A DNA stretch of 54,196 nucleotides, taken from positions 1 to 54,196 of the forward strand of contig JAFXQT010000080.1 of the NCBI GenBank assembly GCA_017526905.1, given 5' to 3'. Source of the DNA: Bacteroidaceae bacterium. Its GTDB lineage: Bacteria > Bacteroidota > Bacteroidia > Bacteroidales > Bacteroidaceae. The stretch's first letter is position 1, and each line of letters begins with the position of its first letter. This document shows positions 43,588 through 51,980 of the stretch, piece after piece. The notes below the pieces were generated by a model, which was given only the letters and a program-made list of their open reading frames with translations, was not told the origin of the DNA and made no database searches. The position numbers and the translations under genes are program-made.

Positions 43588-44610
43588 CTATCTCTGCACA
43601 CGCCCGTTGGCGTTGCCGCCAGCCAGGGCTTCCACTTCGTCGGCCGACACGAGGTTAAAGTCGCCGTTGATGGTGTGCTTCAATGCGCTGGCAGCCACAG
43701 CGAACTCCAGTGCCTCGCCTTGGGTGCTCTTGGTGAGCAGCCCATGAATCAGGCCGCCTGAGAAGCTGTCGCCTCCGCCCACACGATCGATGATGGGGTC
43801 GATGTCGTAGCGCTTGCTTTGGTAGAACTCCTTGCCATCGAAGATAAGTGCCTTCCAGCCGTTGTGCGTGGCCGAGAAACTCTCGCGCAGGGTCGAAACC
43901 ACATACTTGAAGCCGAACTGTTCGCGCATCTGGCGGAAGATGCCCTCGTAGCCGGCGGCATCGGTCTTGCCACCCTCCACATCGGCATCGGGCTTGAAAC
44001 CGAGACAGAGTTCGGCATCCTCCTCGTTGCCGATGCACACATCCACATACTGCATCAGCGGGCGCATCACGCTGATGGCCTTGGCGCTGGTCCACAGTTT
44101 CTTGCGGAAGTTCAGGTCCACGCTCACCGTCACGCCGTGGCGCTTGGCAGCCTCGCAGGCCAGGCGTGTCAGCTCGGCGGCCTTGTCGCTGATGGCCGGT
44201 GTGATGCCGCTCCAGTGGAACCATTGAGCCCCTTGCATGATGGCATCGAAGTCGAAGTCGGCGGGATCGGCCTCGGCAATGCTGGAATGTGCGCGGTCAT
44301 AGATAACCTTCGAGGGGCGCATCGAGGCTCCCGTCTCGGCATAGTACAGCCCCACGCGGTCGCCGCCACGGGCCACGAAACGGGTGTCCACGCCATAGCG
44401 GCGCAGCGCATTCACAGCAATCTGTCCGATCTCATGGGTGGGCAGCTTGGACACGAAATAAGCCTCATGGCCATAGTTGGCCAGGGATATAGCTACATTG
44501 GCTTCGCCACCGCCTGGAATGATGCGGAACACGTCTGTCTGGATAAAGCGGTCGTTGCCTTGGGGGGAGAGGCGAAGCATAATCTCGCCTAACGTTACAA
44601 TCTTTGCCAT
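43588..44610 (-). CDS. kdgK: 2-keto-3-deoxygluconate kinase
   Basis: This 340-residue PfkB-family kinase phosphorylates KDG to KDPG, the substrate of Eda. The N-terminal [12 protein letters not shown] (near 33) and C-terminal [16 protein letters not shown] (near 275; the Asp of GGGDS is catalytic) are clear. No upstream uronate isomerase or dehydrogenase genes lie here. Confidence 0.93.
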   Translation of the reverse strand: MAKIVTLGEIMLRLSPQGNDRFIQTDVFRIIPGGGEANVAISLANYGHEAYFVSKLPTHEIGQIAVNALRRYGVDTRFVARGGDRVGLYYAETGASMRPSKVIYDRAHSSIAEADPADFDFDAIMQGAQWFHWSGITPAISDKAAELTRLACEAAKRHGVTVSVDLNFRKKLWTSAKAISVMRPLMQYVDVCIGNEEDAELCLGFKPDADVEGGKTDAAGYEGIFRQMREQFGFKYVVSTLRESFSATHNGWKALIFDGKEFYQSKRYDIDPIIDRVGGGDSFSGGLIHGLLTKSTQGEALEFAVAASALKHTINGDFNLVSADEVEALAGGNANGRVQR

Positions 44611-44645
44611 TGTGATGTTTGTTTAGGGTTTGATGTTTGCAGGTG

Positions 44646-44653
44646 CAAATATA
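44646..44653 (-). promoter_or_regulatory. -7 box TATATTTG for kdgK-eda
   Basis: TATATTTG on the minus strand, 35 bases upstream of the kdgK start. The -33 element is not clear. Confidence 0.65.
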
Positions 44654-44783
44654 GACCTTTTCTTTGTAAACGGCACTATGCGCGGCCGCTTTTTCGCTGG
44701 GCGGCCTGCTTTTTTTGTCCCAAAGCCGGAAAGCGTCGGGAGGCGGGTGCGTGTCTGGCGCGTGTCCTATGTGTTTCCAAAAA

Positions 44784-44922
44784 ATAAATATCACAAATAT
44801 CACAAACGCCCGCAACACATCTGCTAATCAGCGCCTTGTCGAGTGATATTTGAGTGATATTTGAGTGATATTTGGGTTATGCTTAGGTGATATTTAGGTG
44901 ATATTTGTGTGATGTTTGAGTG
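44784..44922. repeat. 12-bp tandem repeat GAGTGATATTTG and inverted flank
   Basis: GAGTGATATTTG is repeated three times from 44840 and then in degenerate form to about 44920. An opposite-strand version (AATATCACAAATATCACAAA) lies at 44787-44806, giving an inverted arrangement. No gene overlaps. Confidence 0.7.
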
Positions 44923-45301
44923 GCGCAGACAAGCCCTGCCTGTCGCAAGTGGCCCGACTTGCGGTGGGCGGGGGCCCGCCTTGCGCCAGCACAGCGCCCG
45001 CCTTGCGGAGGGCTGGCACGTTGCGACACTGGGGGGCGAAATTACCCATGAGGAAATTGCGTTTGAGGTTGGGCCCACCCCAACCCCTCCCCAGGGAGGG
45101 GCGTCCTTTCAAGCAACGGGCAAGCAAGATTGAGCTCCCCTCCCCTGGGAGGGGTTGGGAGTGGGCTTCTCCCCTCCCCTGGGAGGGGCTGAGGGTGGGC
45201 TATTCCCCAGGAATGGGCTGGTGGGCTATTCCCCAGGGAGGGGCTGAGGGTGGGCTATTCCCCAGGGAGGGAATTTTGGGCTGCAAAGCGTGCGGCCGAT
45301 T
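44923..45301. repeat. CCCCTCCC palindromes and GGGCTATTCCCCAG tandem copies
   Basis: Hairpins CCCCTCCC-2-GGGAGGGG occur at 45084-45101, 45137-45154 and 45171-45188. Then GTGGGCTATTCCCCAG repeats at 45195, 45221 and 45250. Similar CCCTCCC stems lie at 40498. The stretch 44923-45060 is GC-rich with repeated CGCCTTGCG. There is no gene. Confidence 0.75.
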
Positions 45302-46900
45302 CTACTGCGCAGCCGGGAGGAGTTGGTGGATGTGCTGCTCGCGGTGGGTCACACTGACTTCGATTCCGTATTTCTGATGCAGATGCTCGGCCAAATGCTG
45401 GGCGGAATAGACGCTGCGGTGCTGGCCACCCGTACAGCCGAAACTGAACATCAGATCGGTGAAGCCACGCTGGAGATAACGCTCCACATGGGCATCGGCC
45501 AGCCGATAGACACTGTCCAGGAAGGTGAGGATCTCGCCATCGTCCTCAAGGAAACGGATGACGGGCTCGTCCAACCCTGTCAGGGCCTTGTAGGGTTCGT
45601 AACGGCCAGGGTTATGGGTGCTGCGGCAATCGAACACATAACCGCCACCGTTGCCACTCTCGTCGGCAGGGATGCCTTTGCGAAAACTGAAACTGAACAC
45701 GCGCACGCGGAGCGGTCCTTTGCCATCGTACTTGGAATAAGTGGCAGGACCATCGGCAGGGTTCACCTTAAAGGGGCCTGCAGGACCTGTCTTGAAGCCA
45801 TCGGTGCGCTGCACTTCGGGTTGCGGGGCGGGTTGGAACTGAGGCAGTTGGACCAGTTCGGTGAGCAACTGGCGCAGGTAAGGGGGGATGGGCACCGGGC
45901 CAAGGTCGGCCGATTGCTGGCGCTGATGGGGCGCTGTAGGCGCTGCCGCCGGCTCGGCCAGCAGCTGTCGCAGGTTCTCGATGGCGGGCGGGATGCTTTC
46001 CAGGAAGTGTTTCTTGCGCTCGAAATAGCCGCGGAAGCCGTAGGCGCCCAGCACCTGCAACAGGCGGAACAGCACGAACAGACGCAGGCGCTGGCGGAAG
46101 CGGGCCTCGTCCACCTCGATGTATTGCTTCAGGGCATCGATATAGACATTGATGAGCTCGGCCCTGAGGGTGGCGGGATAGCGGGCAGATGCCTGCCAGA
46201 GGAAGCTGGCCAGGTCATACTGCAAGGGGCCGCGGCGGCCGCCCTGGAAGTCGATGAAATGCGGCTGACCTTCGCGGTCGATCATCACGTTGCGCGCCTG
46301 GAAATCGCGATAGAGGAAGGTGCCCCCCGTGCCGGCGGGCTCGTCGAGCAGTTCCTTGGCCAGGAGCTTGAACGAGGCCTCCAGCTTCAGCTCGTGGAAA
46401 TCCAAGCCTGTGGCTTTGAGGAAGCAGTACTTGAAGTAGTTCAGGTCGAAGAGGACGCTGGTCTGGTCCATGTCCGACTGCGGGTAGCACTGGGTGAAGT
46501 CCAGCCCTATGGCGCCACGCACCTGCAGGTTGGGCAGTTGCTGGATGGTGCGCCGCAGCAGCTGTTTCTCGGCCTCGTTGTAGCGGCCGCCTGCATCGCG
46601 CCCGCCCTTGATGGCATCGAACAGCGAGCGGGTGCCAAGGTCCTCCTGCAGATAATGCAGGCCATCGGCCCCCACGGCCACCACCTTGGGCACGGGCAGC
46701 CTGCGGCGTGTGAAGTGTTCGGACAGGTAGATAAAGGCGTGATTCTCATCGCGCGAGGTGCCAATGACGCCCACCAGCGAACGCCCGTCGGGGCCTGTGA
46801 GGCGCACGTACTGGCGGTTGGAACCCGAGCCGGTAATGGGCTCGATGGTTTGAGGCGCGGCACCCGTGTGCTGCATGAAAAGTTCCTTTAGTATTTGCAT
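45302..46900 (-). CDS. Aminoglycoside-kinase-like/RapZ C-domain fusion
   Basis: This 532-residue fusion has an N-terminal APH-type sugar kinase (about 1-320) with catalytic loop YRDFQARNVM near 197 and metal Asp in FIDFQGGRRG, similar to AmgK-type N-acetylmuramate kinases. After a Pro/Gln-rich linker, the C-terminal part from about 395 is a RapZ C-terminal domain (FSFSFRKGIP; TGLDEPVIRF; GCTGGQHRSVY). The RapZ P-loop domain is absent. A role in amino-sugar or cell-wall recycling and GlcN6P sensing is inferred. Confidence 0.85.
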   Translation of the reverse strand: MQILKELFMQHTGAAPQTIEPITGSGSNRQYVRLTGPDGRSLVGVIGTSRDENHAFIYLSEHFTRRRLPVPKVVAVGADGLHYLQEDLGTRSLFDAIKGGRDAGGRYNEAEKQLLRRTIQQLPNLQVRGAIGLDFTQCYPQSDMDQTSVLFDLNYFKYCFLKATGLDFHELKLEASFKLLAKELLDEPAGTGGTFLYRDFQARNVMIDREGQPHFIDFQGGRRGPLQYDLASFLWQASARYPATLRAELINVYIDALKQYIEVDEARFRQRLRLFVLFRLLQVLGAYGFRGYFERKKHFLESIPPAIENLRQLLAEPAAAPTAPHQRQQSADLGPVPIPPYLRQLLTELVQLPQFQPAPQPEVQRTDGFKTGPAGPFKVNPADGPATYSKYDGKGPLRVRVFSFSFRKGIPADESGNGGGYVFDCRSTHNPGRYEPYKALTGLDEPVIRFLEDDGEILTFLDSVYRLADAHVERYLQRGFTDLMFSFGCTGGQHRSVYSAQHLAEHLHQKYGIEVSVTHREQHIHQLLPAAQ

Positions 46901-46929
46901 GGTTCTGTTTCCTTTTTTGACGGTTTTGA

Positions 46930-46950
46930 CATCGCGGGAAAACCGCGATG
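46930..46950. repeat. Third member of the GGAA hairpin family
   Basis: CATCGCGG, loop GAAAA, CCGCGATG, followed by CACACGGCT. The stem sequence differs from 2049 and 12094 but base pairing, the position of the A-rich loop and the CAC-G tail are kept. It lies 30 bases upstream of the kinase-RapZ start. Confidence 0.65.
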
Positions 46951-47001
46951 CACACGGCTGAAGAGGGGGCTGCTTAGGCCGGACTATGGGAAGGGCGGCA
47001 T

Positions 47002-47180
47002 TTCAGCATGGGGTGCTGAAGAGCGGCATTTCAGCATGGGGGCTGAAGGGCGGCAATTCAGCGTGGGGGCTGAAGGGCAACATTTCAGCGTGGTGGGCTG
47101 AAGGGCACCATTTCAGCATGGGGGCTGAAGGGCGGCAATTCAGCATGGGGGCTGAAGGGCAACATTTCAGCATGGTGGAG
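47002..47180. repeat. Seven 27/28-bp hairpin repeats
   Basis: TTCAGC begins units at 47002, 47030, 47057, 47084, 47112, 47139 and 47166 (periods 28, 27, 27, 28, 27, 27). Each full unit is a small hairpin, TTCAGC pairing with GCTGAA. Units 2 and 5 are identical and the pattern repeats every 82 bases. The array abuts the permease stop codon. Confidence 0.9.
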
Positions 47181-48377
47181 TTAGTCCTTCCGCTTCCAGA
47201 TGGATTGCACCTTGCGGCGGATGGCAATCATGTTGAGCAGCGACACCACGATGCACAGCCCGATGCCCACCAGCAGCGCCATGATGAGGGTGCCCTCGTT
47301 CATCTGCGGGAACATGGCCCAGAGCATGTGCAGGTAGTAGTGGCGAATCCACAGCAGCAGCACAAAGGCCAGCACCAGGACCAACACGTTCAGGCCCGTG
47401 GTGAGCAACTGATAGGGCAGGCTGACACGTGCCGGCGAGTAGCCGATGAGCAGGAGGTTCTCCAGCTTGGTGGTGTTTTTCTGCACCAGCAGATAGATGC
47501 TGAGCATGAGGATGTAGAAGGAGAGGATGCTGATGAGCAGGCCCACGGCCATGACCACACCGGCCACCACCTTGAGGAAATAGGTCATGCGGCCGGCATC
47601 CAGCTGATCGTCCTCCAGTTCGTAGCCTTTGTCCTGAATGAAGGTGGCGATGGCGTCGTCGGTCGGGTTGGTCACCTCCACGATCAGACGCGTAGGTGCC
47701 ACGTTGGCTTCGGGAGCGAACTGCTGGTTGCTCCACTGCATGAAGTCCTCGGGCACAAGGATGGTGTTGAGACGCGAGGAGAAGCCGATGACGCGCCCCT
47801 TGATGCGCTCCTGACGGCCGTTGCCACGCAGGATGATGTCCATGGGAATCATCGACACCACACCCTCGGAGAGCTTGGGCAGCGACTGGCTCTGTGCAAA
47901 GCCGAAGTTATAGATGGCCAGGTAGGAGCGCGGCAGGATGATAGGCACCTCGGTGTGCGAGGCATCAAAATGCCACTGGCTCTGGTCGGTATCGACAAAC
48001 GATGAGGGCACGCTCTCGAAGAACATGTCCGTGCCGAAGTTGGCTCCGCCCATGCCCAATGAGGCATACACCTTGTACTGGCTGGCGGTGAAGGCTCCCA
48101 CGGCCTTGCAGAAGCGCTGCTGGCGCAGCTCGTCCTGCTCGGAGGGGGTGAAGGCCGTTGTCTCGCCGGCAAAAGTTGATACAGCCGATATGCGCTTGGA
48201 CACGATGAGATAGGTGTTCTTGATGAAGCCGTCCTCGGCTGTGAAGACGGGAATCACGTCCTGATAGAACTGCACGCTGAGCAGGACGATGAGCATGCCC
48301 AACAGGTTGGCCACGAAGAAGCCTGCAAACTGGCCTATGCTGATGTGCTGACGCAGGAGTTTCCAAACAAGTTTCAT
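47181..48377 (-). CDS. FtsX/MacB-like ABC transporter permease
   Basis: This 398-residue membrane protein has one N-terminal helix (about 17-40), a large extracytoplasmic domain, and three C-terminal helices (about 270-300, 325-345, 360-385), the MacB/FtsX topology. Its start overlaps the stop of the ATPase gene (ATGA at 48374-48377), so the two make one transporter. Substrate unknown; lipoprotein or cell-wall-related functions are typical for the family. Confidence 0.85.
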   Translation of the reverse strand: MKLVWKLLRQHISIGQFAGFFVANLLGMLIVLLSVQFYQDVIPVFTAEDGFIKNTYLIVSKRISAVSTFAGETTAFTPSEQDELRQQRFCKAVGAFTASQYKVYASLGMGGANFGTDMFFESVPSSFVDTDQSQWHFDASHTEVPIILPRSYLAIYNFGFAQSQSLPKLSEGVVSMIPMDIILRGNGRQERIKGRVIGFSSRLNTILVPEDFMQWSNQQFAPEANVAPTRLIVEVTNPTDDAIATFIQDKGYELEDDQLDAGRMTYFLKVVAGVVMAVGLLISILSFYILMLSIYLLVQKNTTKLENLLLIGYSPARVSLPYQLLTTGLNVLVLVLAFVLLLWIRHYYLHMLWAMFPQMNEGTLIMALLVGIGLCIVVSLLNMIAIRRKVQSIWKRKD

Positions 48378-49018
48378 AGGTGTAAAGTCTTTTCGTAGTT
48401 CAACGCCATGTGCTTGCCAATGCTTGTCACCACCACACCGGCGCCTTGCCGGCGTGCCTCGTCCATCATGAGCTGGCCCATGATGCGCCCGTTCTCGTCG
48501 TCCAGGTGGCTGATGGGTTCATCGGCCAGGATGAAGTCGAAGGGTTGCACCAGTGCGCGCATCATGGCCACACGCTGCTGCTGACCGAAGCTCATGCGGC
48601 CGATGCGGACATCCTTCTTATCGGCGATGCCCAGCATGTCGAACCAGGTGTCAATTTCAGCACGGCTCTTGAAGCCGGTGAGCTGGTTCTTGATGAGCAC
48701 GTTCTCCATAGCCGTGAGTTCGGGAAAGAGGCGCAGCTCCTGAAACAGGTGGCTGAGCGAATGCTGGCGCAGCTGCACCCACTCGGCAGTGGAATAGGTG
48801 CGGATGTCGCGGTTGTCGAAGAGGAAACGCCCCTGGTAGTCGTGGCGGTAGCCGATAAGATAGCTGCACAGCGACGATTTGCCTGTGCCGCTGGTGGCCT
48901 CGATCAGGTACACGTGGCCGCGTTCCAGCCGCACCACTTGGTTCCACACATCGGACACCACATCGGTGCGCTGGCGGAACACGTTGGGCAGCGTGTTTTC
49001 TATTATGATTGTATTCAT
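48374..49018 (-). CDS. ABC transporter ATPase, atypical motifs
   Basis: This 214-residue ATPase powers the overlapping permease. Walker A is SGTGKSS (43-49), the Q-loop has Q93, the signature is MSFGQQQ (142-148) in place of LSGGQ, Walker B is FILADE (162-167), and the H-loop region VVTSIGKHM lacks the usual His-Asp. It may be a functional but divergent LolD-like ATPase. The start at 49018 is chosen because MNTIIIENTL begins the domain. Confidence 0.83.
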   Translation of the reverse strand: MNTIIIENTLPNVFRQRTDVVSDVWNQVVRLERGHVYLIEATSGTGKSSLCSYLIGYRHDYQGRFLFDNRDIRTYSTAEWVQLRQHSLSHLFQELRLFPELTAMENVLIKNQLTGFKSRAEIDTWFDMLGIADKKDVRIGRMSFGQQQRVAMMRALVQPFDFILADEPISHLDDENGRIMGQLMMDEARRQGAGVVVTSIGKHMALNYEKTLHL

Positions 49019-49114
49019 CTGAAATAAAGGTGTGTCGTTTTGCATCCGCCCCCCTGTTGGAAGCACCGGTGCGAAGGCGTGAAGCCCTCAGCAGGAAGGA
49101 ACCGGATGGGGTTG

Positions 49115-50548
49115 TTATTGCAGCAGGTTGAGCAGCAGGTTGCCGTCGGCGGTTCCCAGCAGATCCAGTTGGAACTGCCCCATTTGCTTCATGCTGAGGT
49201 TGACGCGCTGGATATGGCGGGCGGCAGTGGCCAACGCCGGCTCGGTGGCGGCCAGCTGCTGCATGTCGGCCGTGGCGTAGAAGCGCAAGCCGCGTATGTC
49301 GCTCTTATGCTGTTGCAGATAGGCGTTGCCCGCGCATTGGCGCATGGCGTTGTTGGTGGTTACATACAGGCATTTGTCAGCCACGCCGAAGGTGAACTGC
49401 TGGCCGGCCGCCTTGATGGCGAAGGAGGTGGGCGAAAGGGCAGTGATCTGGCTGTGGCCGGACTTGAGCCAGTAGTCGGTGTTTTTGAGGAAGTCCGTGT
49501 TGTCCAACTCTGCCGTCAGCTGCAGGGGCTTGTCCGTGCGCGAAAGCGCACCGCTCATGCCGGCCAGCTCCACAGCCACATCGCCGTCGATGGCCTTGAG
49601 CATCTGGTCGGCATCGAACACGAAGTTGAGCGCCATGAGCACCGTGCGGATGGCGGGCACCTTGCGCAGCATCTTCAGCACCTCATCGCCCTCGATATTG
49701 GCACACAGCCAAAGCGCCGTGTTGTCCTGTGTCTGTGCCAAGAGCGAGCCGTCGATGGTGTTGAACACCTCCTCGAACTGCTCCATATATTGTTTGGCTT
49801 CCTTGTTGTCGGCGAAGAGTTCGGTGCGCAGATGGGCAGCATGCGGCTCCACCTGGGCGGTGAGCGCCAGCACGGCATCCTTCGTGGCCGATGCGGGAAT
49901 GTAGCCGCTCATGACCTTGCCCACGGCCTCGGGCAGAATGCCCATGGTAAGCACGGCAGCAAGGGCATCGTCCATGCCGCGCAGCCGTTCGTAGAGGGCG
50001 GACGCTACCCCACTCTCTTTCTTGTCCTGCTCCAGGTAGCGGTACATCTCATTGCGCAGCTGGTCCTGGGCGGCACCCACGGCAGGCCCCATGCCCAGAA
50101 GCTTGCCGTCGCCGAAAGCCACCAGGTAATTGCCATCGATAACAGCCCACGAATAGCCGCGCTGCTGCTGAATGGCGGTGATGGTGTGGCCGTTGCGCGA
50201 GGTGGCAAGGAACTGCCTGAGGTCGTCCTCCTGGCTCACCTTGCACAGCATGCCGAAATAGCCGCTCGGACTGACGAAGCCGTAGGCTGGCTTGGCAAGG
50301 TCGATGCCCATGGAGGACATCTGGCTGGGCGTGGTTCCGAGTTGTTCGGTGAGTGTGTTGATTTCCTCGGCAGAGAGGTCGGCATCCTTGAGCAGTTGCC
50401 TTACATCCATGCGGGCCAAGGCTGTGGCCTGCTTGGGCAGGGCGTTCAGATAGGCATCCGAGCCCTTTTGCTTGACGAAATAAATGCCGACGCCGGCCAC
50501 TACAGCGGCTAACAGCGCTATGAGGATGTATTTGATTCCTTTGTTCAT
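49115..50548 (-). CDS. DUF4836-like membrane-anchored protein
   Basis: This 477-residue protein has one N-terminal transmembrane helix (about 5-25, YILIALLAAVVAGVGIYFV) and a long soluble region; DAYLNALPKQATALARMDV just after the helix resembles DUF4836 proteins of Bacteroidales, probably facing the periplasm. It lies between rsmE and the ABC genes on the same strand. The function is unknown. Confidence 0.7.
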   Translation of the reverse strand: MNKGIKYILIALLAAVVAGVGIYFVKQKGSDAYLNALPKQATALARMDVRQLLKDADLSAEEINTLTEQLGTTPSQMSSMGIDLAKPAYGFVSPSGYFGMLCKVSQEDDLRQFLATSRNGHTITAIQQQRGYSWAVIDGNYLVAFGDGKLLGMGPAVGAAQDQLRNEMYRYLEQDKKESGVASALYERLRGMDDALAAVLTMGILPEAVGKVMSGYIPASATKDAVLALTAQVEPHAAHLRTELFADNKEAKQYMEQFEEVFNTIDGSLLAQTQDNTALWLCANIEGDEVLKMLRKVPAIRTVLMALNFVFDADQMLKAIDGDVAVELAGMSGALSRTDKPLQLTAELDNTDFLKNTDYWLKSGHSQITALSPTSFAIKAAGQQFTFGVADKCLYVTTNNAMRQCAGNAYLQQHKSDIRGLRFYATADMQQLAATEPALATAARHIQRVNLSMKQMGQFQLDLLGTADGNLLLNLLQ

Positions 50549-50635
50549 GGGAATATGTGTTTGTTTTTGGAACGTGGGGATGTTGGGAACGACGGGGATA
50601 TGAGTAATGAGCGTGTTGACGGGGTGTGACTGGTG

Positions 50636-51385
50636 TTAATGGGATTGGGAGGCGGCGATGCGCATGAGATGCACCGCCACGAGGGCTGCGGTCTCGGTGC
50701 GCAGGCGACTGGTGCCAAGGCTGACCGAGCGGAAACCGGCTTGATGTGCCAGGCGCACCTCATCGACGCTGAAGTCGCCTTCGGGCCCCACAAGCACAAG
50801 CAGCGAAGACGCGGCTTGAGCGGGAAGCGCCATTAAGGCATCCAAGAGATAGGGCTTGGCGCCGCCGCCCACATCGGCCATGTCATAACAATGGGCGATG
50901 AAGCGCTGCGGGGGCAAGTCCGCACGCCCGACGAAGTGCTTGAAGGCCTGCACGTCGTGCAGCACCGGCTTCCATGCCTTGTGACTCTGCTTCATGGCCG
51001 CGACGAGGATCTTGTCAATACGGTCGGTCTTGACCGAACGGCGTTCGCTGAAGCGGCAATCCAACAGGGTCAGCTCGTCGAGCCCTATCTCGGTAGCCTT
51101 CTCGGCCATCCACTCCGTGCGGTCCATGTTCTTGGTGGGTGCCATGGCCAGGTGTATGTGTCCGCGCCATTCCGGTTGCTGCTGCAGCGTCTCCTCGATG
51201 CTGAACAGGCACCGGTGACCGGTGGCCACGGTGATGACAGCCCTGGAAAAATGTCCGCAGCCATCCATCAGCCACAATTCGTCGCCCACGGTCATGCGCA
51301 ACACACGCAAAGCGTGGCGTGCCTCCTCCTCGGGAAGTTCGCCACGCAAGGGCTCTGGGCAATAAAAGAAGCGCTGTTCCTTCAT
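50636..51385 (-). CDS. rsmE: 16S rRNA m3U1498 methyltransferase
   Basis: This 249-residue SPOUT methyltransferase modifies U1498 of 16S rRNA. HALRVLRM near 25, ATEIGLDELTLLDCRFSE near 97 and LVGPEGDFS near 197 are the family motifs; RLRTETAAL near 228 forms the SAM knot. It follows the nuclease gene by 25 bases. Confidence 0.95.
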   Translation of the reverse strand: MKEQRFFYCPEPLRGELPEEEARHALRVLRMTVGDELWLMDGCGHFSRAVITVATGHRCLFSIEETLQQQPEWRGHIHLAMAPTKNMDRTEWMAEKATEIGLDELTLLDCRFSERRSVKTDRIDKILVAAMKQSHKAWKPVLHDVQAFKHFVGRADLPPQRFIAHCYDMADVGGGAKPYLLDALMALPAQAASSLLVLVGPEGDFSVDEVRLAHQAGFRSVSLGTSRLRTETAALVAVHLMRIAASQSH

Positions 51386-51410
51386 ACTCTCGGTTGCGGG
51401 GTTGCGGGTG

Positions 51411-51980
51411 CTAATCTGTTTCGGCAGCGCCCTTGCGCTTGTCCAGTTCGGCCTTCAGTTTGGACGCCACTTCGTAGTTCTCGGCATCGACGGCGTGCCG
51501 GAGCGCATCCTCCAGCATGGAACGGCTCACGCTGTTTATGTTCATGGCATAGGCATTCTCGCCCACCTTGCGCATGTACTGTGCCTCGAGGAGTTCCTCG
51601 TTAATGCAGAGGCGGCATCCGAACGTGGTGGCAATGACCAGCCCATCGGCGGCAAGGCACGTTTCGCCTTCGAACTCCTGCCCGTTCTGCTCGGCATAGA
51701 TCTTGGCGAAGAACTGCCCGTCCATGACGGCCACCATTTCCACCCGCACCATGCGGATGTTCATCTTGCGCATCAGCAAGTGCAAGGCATCGGTCGCCGT
51801 GAGCGCCACAGGCACCCGCACCGGCAGCATCTTGCGCATGAGCAGCTGCGTGGCGCGCTTGGTCGATGTCAGGATGGGCAGGATGCGCTCGCCTCCTTTC
51901 TCCTTGAGGATGAGCAGCGTCTGATCATCGCCAGCGGCAGCAGCAGCCGACCCGTGTATTTCCAAATCAATCAGGCTCAT
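51411..51980 (-). CDS. Bifunctional nuclease (BFN/DUF151) family
   Basis: This 189-residue protein has a BFN domain (about 1-130; ILPILTSTKRATQLL) followed by a UVR-like helical hairpin (MLEDALRHAVDAENYEVASK, about 160-180). Plant and bacterial BFN proteins act on RNA and DNA, but the true role here is untested. Its start overlaps the MFS gene stop (ATGA at 51977-51980). Confidence 0.85.
   Translation of the reverse strand: MSLIDLEIHGSAAAAAGDDQTLLILKEKGGERILPILTSTKRATQLLMRKMLPVRVPVALTATDALHLLMRKMNIRMVRVEMVAVMDGQFFAKIYAEQNGQEFEGETCLAADGLVIATTFGCRLCINEELLEAQYMRKVGENAYAMNINSVSRSMLEDALRHAVDAENYEVASKLKAELDKRKGAAETD

Noticed and set aside
45290-46891. 533-codon open frame on the plus strand opposite the kinase-RapZ gene
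   Set aside because: It is the antisense shadow of a gene with clear kinase and RapZ motifs; the translated product shows no family pattern.
47002-47180. CRISPR array
   Set aside because: Units of 27-28 bases follow each other directly with no unique spacers, and no cas genes are present.
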